64,000 nucleotides of DNA from Rhodopseudomonas palustris JSC-3b. Lineage in GTDB: Bacteria > Pseudomonadota > Alphaproteobacteria > Rhizobiales > Xanthobacteraceae. Shown piece after piece: positions 58,136 through 64,000 of the stretch. Position numbers and translations under genes: made by a program. Within the stretch, counting starts at the first letter, position 1; the number at the start of each line of letters is the position of its first letter. The stretch lies in assembly GCA_000504425.1 (NCBI GenBank), contig KI632513.1, positions 413,629 through 477,628 on the forward strand, given 5' to 3'. The notes beneath the pieces are model-generated. The model searched no databases, had not been told where the DNA came from, and saw only the letters and a list, made by a program, of their open reading frames with translations.

Positions 58136-58159
58136 TCTGCTTGTCTGGATGGTCGTTGC

Positions 58160-60946
58160 TCAGCTCCGTGTCCGCCGCAATCGCGACGGCCCGAGCTTGC
58201 CGCGATAACGCGCGCGCTGCACCGCGACCGGCAGGTTCGCAAACAAATCGGCCAGCGCCAGCCGATCGCTTTTGTCATCGACCAGCCGATAATCATCGAG
58301 CTGCACCGCACCGGCAAAATCTTCGGCGCGCGGCCAGCGCCGGCCCTGATCGGTGAGCGGCGCCAGCTTGCAGGCGATCGCGACAATCACCGCCTCGCGG
58401 TCATGGCGGCGCGCAAAGGCGATCACGCGGTCGGCGAGCGGCCCTTCAACGCGCAGCGGCTGATAACTGCCCTCAGAGAACAGCGCTGGATGCGCCGCGC
58501 GCAGCCGCAGCAGTTCTTGCGTCCAGGCCAGTTTGATGCGGCCATCGCGCCATGTATCGGCGAGCGCGGCCCAGTCGGGCTGGTGCAGATCATCCAGCAT
58601 CGCGGCGCGCGCGGCAAAATCCACTGGGCGGCGATTGTCAGGATCGACCAGCGACAGATCCCACAATTCGGTGCCCTGATAAAAATCCGGCACGCCCGGC
58701 AGCGTGGCCTTCAGCGTCAGCTGCGCCAGCGAATTGAGCGCGCCGAGCAGCGCGACGCGCTCCGCCAGAATTTGCAGCTGATCGATAAAAGCGCCGGAGC
58801 GGCCGGGATCGAGGATGCGCTCAATGAAGCCGTGCACACCGTCTTCATAGGCCGCATGAGGATTGAGCCAGCTGGTCTGCTGCTTGGCTTCGCGCGCCGC
58901 CTTCTGCGCATAGGCCTGAATCCGTTCGGTGAAATCCGGCTCGGCTTGCAGCGGCCAGGCGCCGAGCAGAGTCTGATACAGCATGTATTCAAAAGGCGCC
59001 GACGGCGCGCGGGTCGTATTGTCGATGGTCAGATGCGGGGCGTTGAGCACCTTCCAGCGCGCCACCGCCGCGGTCCATTCGCCGGGCAGTTCGGCCAGCG
59101 CCAGCAGCCGCGCCCGGGTGTCTTCGCCGCGCTTGGTGTCGTGGGTGGCCGTGGCGGTCATGCCATGCGGCCAATCGATGGCGCGCTTGCGCATCATCTC
59201 ATGGAAGGCGTCGATCGGCAGCGCGCCCGCCGAGGGATCGCCGCCGACCTCATTGAGCGCCAGCAGCCGGTGGTAGCGATAGAACGCGGTGTCCTCCAGC
59301 GACTTCGCCATGGTCGGTCCGGTGAATTGCTGCAGCTTCAGCGCAAAGCGCCGCACCCGTCGCTTGCTGTGCGTGGTGGTGCCGCGCTTGATCAGATCGA
59401 GCGTCAGCACCTCGCGCAGGAAATCGAACAGGCCTTCATCGGGCCCGAACCAGTCGGCACGCGCGCGCTCGATGGTGTCGGCGATCAGCGCACGGTCGGG
59501 CGCGGTCGGTCCCGCCGCATTGAGATAGGTGCGATACACCGGAAAGTGCAGCACATAGAGTTCCAGTGCCTGGCGCAGGCTATTGGCGGCAAAGTCGCGC
59601 GTCGAATAATGGCCGCCGGCGATGCGCGCCAGCAGCCGCGCCAGCACCGTGAATTCGCTGAGCAGCAGGGTTTGCAGCACCCGGCGCTTGGCCTCGCGTA
59701 GCACTGGCTGAAATTCTGGGGCGCGGTTGCTGATCTGGCGCCACACCTCATCAAGCGCGCCAAGGCCGGCGCCATCGACCAGCACGCGGCTGATGATATT
59801 GAGCCATTCATAGCCGGTGGTGCCATGCACGCCGGCAAAGCGCGGCAAGGTCTCGTGCTCGCCGAGAATCTTCTCGATCACCACATAGAATGGCGAGGTG
59901 TCGCCGCCGCGCGCATCGCGTAGCAGCCGTTTCAGCCGCACAAAATACTGCGCCGGGTCGTGCAGGCCGTCGATATGATCAAGCCGCAGCCCGTGCAGCT
60001 TGCCCTCGCTCACCAGCCGCTGCACCAATCCATGGATCGCGTCGAAGGTTGAGGCGTCCTCGACGCGCAGGCCCGCCAGCGTGTTGACGTCGAAAAAGCG
60101 CCGGTAGTTGATCTCGCTGGCGGCCAGCCGCCAATGGCCGAGCTGATAATGCTGCCGTTCCAACAAAAGATGCAGTGCCTGGGTTTGCGCCGGGCGGCCT
60201 TCGCCAGCCCGGTAAGCGTCAAGCCCGCGCGCGATCAGATCAGTGGCGCCGGGAATCTGGCGCAGGCTGTGCCGGAACGCTGGGGCGCTGGCGCGGTCTG
60301 GCTGCTTCAGCCCGGCATAGCGCGCCACGAGTTCGAGGATGGCGCGGCCCGCGGCGCTGGCTTCAGCATGGGTGGTCTTGACCACGGTGCGCAGAATGTC
60401 GCGATAGCGCTCCGGCGCGATCGGTAGCCGGTGCTGATAGTACCAGACGGAGAAGCTGGCATGGTCGGCATCATAGCGTAGCTCGATCTCGCCGCGCTCC
60501 AGCGCTTCGCCATAGGAACTGCCGATGATCGGCAGCAACACGCCGTCGCGCGAGCGGTGCGGCAAGATATCCCAATCGATGTCGAACGAGTCGGCATGGG
60601 GCGAGGCCGGTCCCCATTCCAGCACATCCAGCCACCAGGGATTATCGTCAAAATGCACGCCGACATGATTGGGCACGAAATCGAGGATCAGGCCGAGATC
60701 GTGCTGCTTGAGCGCCGCCGTCAGGGGCTCGAAGGCCGCTTCGCCGCCAAGCTGCGGGTTAAGCGCGGTGTGGTCGATGATGTCATAGCCATGGGTCGAT
60801 CCGGCGCGCGCCTTCATGAATGGCGAGGCATAGAGATGCGTGATGCCGAGCACCTTCAGATAGGGCACGATCGCGGCAGCGGCGTCGAAGCCAAATTCTG
60901 CGGTGAGCTGCAGGCGATAGGTCGCGAGCGGAATGGCGGGAGGCAT
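58160..60946 (-). CDS. treY: maltooligosyltrehalose synthase
   Basis: The 928-residue GH13 enzyme turns the reducing-end alpha-1,4 bond of maltodextrin into the alpha,alpha-1,1 bond of trehalose. Marks are IPLATYRLQLTAEFGFDAAAAIVPYLKVLGITHLYASPFMKARAGSTHGYDIIDH at the N-terminus, LILDFVPNHVGV, LHGLRLDHIDGLHDP (nucleophile Asp), YVVIEKILGEHE (acid/base Glu) and GVPDFYQGTELWDLSLVDPDNRRPVD. The ATG at 60946 gives the family N-terminus; the frame is open further upstream without similarity. It is third in glgB-glgX-treY on the minus strand, 98 bp after glgX. The partner treZ, which would release trehalose, is not next to it. Confidence 0.93.
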   Translation of the reverse strand: MPPAIPLATYRLQLTAEFGFDAAAAIVPYLKVLGITHLYASPFMKARAGSTHGYDIIDHTALNPQLGGEAAFEPLTAALKQHDLGLILDFVPNHVGVHFDDNPWWLDVLEWGPASPHADSFDIDWDILPHRSRDGVLLPIIGSSYGEALERGEIELRYDADHASFSVWYYQHRLPIAPERYRDILRTVVKTTHAEASAAGRAILELVARYAGLKQPDRASAPAFRHSLRQIPGATDLIARGLDAYRAGEGRPAQTQALHLLLERQHYQLGHWRLAASEINYRRFFDVNTLAGLRVEDASTFDAIHGLVQRLVSEGKLHGLRLDHIDGLHDPAQYFVRLKRLLRDARGGDTSPFYVVIEKILGEHETLPRFAGVHGTTGYEWLNIISRVLVDGAGLGALDEVWRQISNRAPEFQPVLREAKRRVLQTLLLSEFTVLARLLARIAGGHYSTRDFAANSLRQALELYVLHFPVYRTYLNAAGPTAPDRALIADTIERARADWFGPDEGLFDFLREVLTLDLIKRGTTTHSKRRVRRFALKLQQFTGPTMAKSLEDTAFYRYHRLLALNEVGGDPSAGALPIDAFHEMMRKRAIDWPHGMTATATHDTKRGEDTRARLLALAELPGEWTAAVARWKVLNAPHLTIDNTTRAPSAPFEYMLYQTLLGAWPLQAEPDFTERIQAYAQKAAREAKQQTSWLNPHAAYEDGVHGFIERILDPGRSGAFIDQLQILAERVALLGALNSLAQLTLKATLPGVPDFYQGTELWDLSLVDPDNRRPVDFAARAAMLDDLHQPDWAALADTWRDGRIKLAWTQELLRLRAAHPALFSEGSYQPLRVEGPLADRVIAFARRHDREAVIVAIACKLAPLTDQGRRWPRAEDFAGAVQLDDYRLVDDKSDRLALADLFANLPVAVQRARYRGKLGPSRLRRTRS

Positions 60947-61044
60947 GGCAACGGTTCGCGGTGACGTTTCCGCCGGTGGCGGCCCGTTGAGGCAAGTCGT
61001 GCTGACCAAAATGGTTCCACGCGCGCGGCGCGCCGTGGTTCGTC

Positions 61045-63129
61045 TCAGGCGGCCGAGCCGGCGAACACCAGCACCGAGCGCGGCGGCGCTGTGCTGCTTG
61101 CGCCCGAGGCGAACGGTGCAATCACGGCGCGTTCGTCGGTGGTGTCGAGCAATTGCCGCCACACTTGATATTCCGGCAGTTTTGGCAGCGTGAAGCCGAT
61201 CGGCTGCGCGGCGGCATTGAGCACGATGAACAGCGCGGCGAAGCCGGGATCGGTCGGCCCCAGCACGTAAGCAAGAAAGCGGCCGTCGGGATAGGCCCAG
61301 TCGTGCTCATTCATTTCCTCGGCGTTCGGCGTCAGCCACAGCACGCCATAGGAGCCGTCGCTGCGCCGGCCGTCGAGCCAGCGAGTGGCACGGAGCTGCG
61401 GAAAATGGCGGCGCAGCTCGGTGAGCCGCGCGATGAAATCGATCAGATCGTCATGCGGGGTGCCAAGCCCTTCCCAGCCGACCCAGCCGACTTCGTTGTC
61501 CTGACAATAGGCGTTGTTGTTGCCGTTCTGTGAATTGCCGACCTCGTCGCCGGCCAGCAACAGCGGCACGCCCTGCGCCAGCATCAGGCAGGCGAGCTGG
61601 TTCTTGCGCAGCTGCAGCCGCAGCGCCTGCACGGCGGCATTGGTGGTCGGGCCCTCATGGCCGCAATTCCAACTGTCGTTGTTGTTGGAGCCGTCGCGAT
61701 TGTCCTCGCCATTGGCGAGATTGTATTTGTGATTGTAGCTGTACAGGTCGGCGAGCGTGAAACCGTCATGCACGGTGACGTAGTTGATGCTGGCGCGCGG
61801 CTTGCGGCCATCGCGATGATAGAGGTCGGACGAGCCGGTCATGCGCCGCGAGATTTCGCCGATCAGGCTGCCTTCACCGCCCCAATAGCGCCGCAGCAGG
61901 CTGCGGTAGCGATCGTTCCACTCCGACCATTGTGAGGGAAAGCCGCCGACCTGATAGCCGCCCAGGCCAAGGTCCCAGGGCTCGGCGATCAGTTTGACAT
62001 GGGCCAGCACCGGGTCCTGGCGCACGGCGGCAAAGAAGCTGCCATTGCGATCATAGCCGCTGGGGCCGCGCGCCAAAGTGGTGGCGAGGTCGAAGCGGAA
62101 GCCATCGACATGGCAGGTCTCGACCCAATAGCGCAAACTGTCCATCACCATCTGCAACACGCGCGGATGGCTGACATTGAGCGAATTGCCGCAGCCGGTG
62201 AAGTCGTCGTAGTAGCGGCGGTTTTCTTGGTGCAGCCAGTAATATGAGGCGTTGTCGATGCCGCGGAACGACAGCGTCGGGCCGAGATGATTGCCCTCGG
62301 CGGTGTGGTTATAGACCACGTCGAGCAGCACCTCGATGCCGGCGTCGTGCAGCCGCGCCACGGTGGTGCGGAACGCATCGAGCGCGTTGTCGTGCGGGCT
62401 ATAGCGCTCCTCTGGGGCAAAGAACGCCAGCGTGTTATAACCCCAATAATTCGACAGCTTGCGCTCGATCAGATGGCGGTCATCGATCAGGCCATGGATC
62501 GGCAACAGCTCGATGGTGGTGACGCCGAGCCGCTTGAAATGCGCGATCATCGCCGGCGACGCCAGCGCGCCGAAACTGCCGCGCAGATTGGGCGGCACGT
62601 CGGGGTGCATTTCGGTGAGGCCTTTGACATGCGCCTCGTAGATGATGGTGTCTTCCCAGGGAATCTGCGGCCGCGGTTCCTGGCGGCCGGCGGTGGCGGT
62701 TTCGTCCACCACCACCGCTTTCGGCACGCCGCGGGCATTGTCGCGGCGGTCGAATGACAGATCCTCGCGCGGGCTGCCGGCGCGATAGGCGAAATGGGCG
62801 TCGCTCCACACCAGCCGGCCGGCGAGCCGTTTGGCATAAGGATCGAGCAGCAGCTTGTGGGCGTTGAAGCGGTGGCCGAGCTCGGGCTCATAGGGGCCGT
62901 GCACGCGATAGCCATACAGTTGGCCCGGCGTCACGTCATGCAGATAGCCGTGCCAGACGTCTTCGGTGCGTTCGGGCAGGGTGATGCGGTCCAGCTCGCG
63001 CCGGCCCTGGCCGTCGAACAGGCACAGCTCGACCTTGGTGGCGTTGGCCGAGAACAGCGCGAAATTGGTGCCGCGGCCATCCCAACTTGCGCCGAGCCGC
63101 GCCGCGCAGCCGGCCGACAACCGCATCAT
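61045..63129 (-). CDS. glgX: glycogen debranching enzyme GlgX/TreX
   Basis: The 694-residue isoamylase-type GH13 enzyme has an N-terminal CBM48 domain ([62 protein letters not shown]). The catalytic barrel shows [27 protein letters not shown] (nucleophile Asp), [17 protein letters not shown] (acid/base Glu) and [15 protein letters not shown]. It cuts alpha-1,6 branches of glycogen and so provides linear dextrins for TreY. Its start overlaps the glgB stop by four bases (ATGA), giving tight coupling. Confidence 0.95.
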   Translation of the reverse strand: MMRLSAGCAARLGASWDGRGTNFALFSANATKVELCLFDGQGRRELDRITLPERTEDVWHGYLHDVTPGQLYGYRVHGPYEPELGHRFNAHKLLLDPYAKRLAGRLVWSDAHFAYRAGSPREDLSFDRRDNARGVPKAVVVDETATAGRQEPRPQIPWEDTIIYEAHVKGLTEMHPDVPPNLRGSFGALASPAMIAHFKRLGVTTIELLPIHGLIDDRHLIERKLSNYWGYNTLAFFAPEERYSPHDNALDAFRTTVARLHDAGIEVLLDVVYNHTAEGNHLGPTLSFRGIDNASYYWLHQENRRYYDDFTGCGNSLNVSHPRVLQMVMDSLRYWVETCHVDGFRFDLATTLARGPSGYDRNGSFFAAVRQDPVLAHVKLIAEPWDLGLGGYQVGGFPSQWSEWNDRYRSLLRRYWGGEGSLIGEISRRMTGSSDLYHRDGRKPRASINYVTVHDGFTLADLYSYNHKYNLANGEDNRDGSNNNDSWNCGHEGPTTNAAVQALRLQLRKNQLACLMLAQGVPLLLAGDEVGNSQNGNNNAYCQDNEVGWVGWEGLGTPHDDLIDFIARLTELRRHFPQLRATRWLDGRRSDGSYGVLWLTPNAEEMNEHDWAYPDGRFLAYVLGPTDPGFAALFIVLNAAAQPIGFTLPKLPEYQVWRQLLDTTDERAVIAPFASGASSTAPPRSVLVFAGSAA

Positions 63130-64000
63130 GGCCGTTCAGGCACCAGATAGATGACCGCAAGCGGCGGCACGGTCACGCACAGTTCGGGCACCAGGCCAGT
63201 GGCTTCCACCTCGCCGACATTGCCGACATTGCTGCCGCCATAATGCGCCGAGTCGGAATTGAACACTTCGCGCCAGGCGCCGGGGAACGGCACTCGCACC
63301 TTGTAGTCGTGATAGACGTTCGGCGAGAAATTGGCGATCACCAGGCAGCGGTCGCGCGCATCATTGCCCTTTCTGATCCAGGCGAACACGTTGCGGTCGC
63401 CATCATCGGTGATGATCCATTCAAAGCCGAACGGGTCGCAATCGCATTCGTGCAGCGCCGGTAGGGTGCGGTACAGGCCGTTCAGGTCGCGCACCAGCGA
63501 TTGGATGCCGCGGTGGCTGTCCTGCTCCAAGAGGTGCCAGTCCAGCGACTGATCGTGATTCCACTCGCGCTCCTGGCCGAATTCGCAGCCCATGAACATC
63601 AGCTTCTTGCCGGGATGGGCGAACATGAAGGCGTAATAGGCGCGCAGATTGGCAAAGCGCTGCCAGGGATCGCCGGGCATGCGGCCGAGGATCGAGCGTT
63701 TGCCGTGCACCACCTCGTCATGCGACAGCGGCAGGATGAAGTTTTCCGAAAACGCGTAGTGCAGGCCGAACAGGATCTGACCGTGATGATATTTGCGGTA
63801 GATCGGGTCCTTGCTGATGTAATCCAGCGTGTCGTGCATCCAGCCCATGTTCCACTTGTAGCCGAAGCCGAGCCCGCCATGTTCGATCGGCTGCGACACC
63901 TGCGGCCAGGCAGTGGATTCCTCGGCGGCGGTGGTGGCTTGCGGGAACCGGCCGAACACTTCGCGGTTGAAATTGCGCAGGAAGGCGATCGCTTCCAGAT
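63126..64000 (-). CDS. glgB: 1,4-alpha-glucan branching enzyme, C-terminal part (runs off window)
   Basis: About 291 residues are visible; the frame continues past the window edge ([20 protein letters not shown] at its visible start). Features are [16 protein letters not shown] (catalytic Glu), [57 protein letters not shown] and the C-terminal all-beta domain. It forms the alpha-1,6 branches of glycogen. It is the first visible gene of glgB-glgX-treY, and a glgA or glgC gene may lie beyond the window. Confidence 0.95.
   Translation of the reverse strand, partial: LEAIAFLRNFNREVFGRFPQATTAAEESTAWPQVSQPIEHGGLGFGYKWNMGWMHDTLDYISKDPIYRKYHHGQILFGLHYAFSENFILPLSHDEVVHGKRSILGRMPGDPWQRFANLRAYYAFMFAHPGKKLMFMGCEFGQEREWNHDQSLDWHLLEQDSHRGIQSLVRDLNGLYRTLPALHECDCDPFGFEWIITDDGDRNVFAWIRKGNDARDRCLVIANFSPNVYHDYKVRVPFPGAWREVFNSDSAHYGGSNVGNVGEVEATGLVPELCVTVPPLAVIYLVPERP

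Overview
The window is high-GC and gene-dense and looks like chromosome of an alphaproteobacterium of the Bradyrhizobium/Rhodopseudomonas group (Nitrobacteraceae). Pointers are a pim-type dicarboxylate beta-oxidation operon beside a Liv-type ABC transporter (the arrangement known from Rhodopseudomonas palustris), a CycM-type membrane-anchored cytochrome c, a Caulobacter/rhizobial Cpa/Tad pilus locus with a 56-residue Flp pilin, LigD, a polyhydroxyalkanoate-granule protein, and the palindromic intergenic repeats (CGTCATTGCGAG...CTCGCAATGACG) typical of this family. It reads as mostly core, well-annotatable chromosome. I see no rRNA, tRNA, transposase, integrase, phage gene or CRISPR array.

Layout. 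1-1.9 kb: start of a Kef-type cation/proton antiporter (cut by the window edge), a DUF3124 secreted protein and a small unknown protein. 1.9-10.6 kb, all on the minus strand: MOFRL-type glycerate 2-kinase, two paralogous Liv-type binding proteins, LivM, LivH, LivF, LivG and an IclR regulator. 10.7-16.7 kb, plus strand: pimF-pimB-pimC-pimD, a beta-oxidation set, divergent from iclR across a short region holding a perfect 19-bp palindrome. 16.9-18.8 kb: glycerol kinase and three 87-bp repeats. 18.8-25.7 kb, minus strand: metF-metH, then pheA and kdsB. 26.0 kb: cycM.

26.9-37.5 kb is a peptide module: two Tat-type peptide-binding proteins, YejB, YejE, YejF, a Nudix hydrolase, and on the opposite strand an NlpC/P60 peptidase overlapping an M17 aminopeptidase. 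The content fits import and breakdown of peptides, plausibly murein peptides. 37.6-49.6 kb is the Tad/Cpa pilus locus: tadD on plus; cpaA, cpaB, cpaC, cpaD, cpaE, cpaF, tadB, tadC and the pilin on minus; a secretin-N-domain protein and two TadE-like pseudopilins on plus. A 47-codon membrane ORF sits between the pilin and the prepilin peptidase.

49.7-52.0 kb: cold-shock protein, an IF-1 with a C-terminal extension and a DEAD-box helicase. 52.4-58.0 kb, mostly plus: an HD-type putative alarmone hydrolase, a UreE with a His/Cys-rich tail and no urease genes near it, a TusA-like protein, a histone-tail-like basic protein, LigD, a DUF3309 mini-membrane protein and a PHA granule protein. 58.2-64 kb, minus: glgB (partial)-glgX-treY, glycogen remodelling and trehalose synthesis. 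No obviously new multi-gene defence or mobile system is present. The points most worth following are the putative IclR operator, the murein-peptide cluster, the small Tad-locus membrane ORF, the TTAA-N7-TTNN sites at Tad promoters, the repeat array and the orphan UreE.
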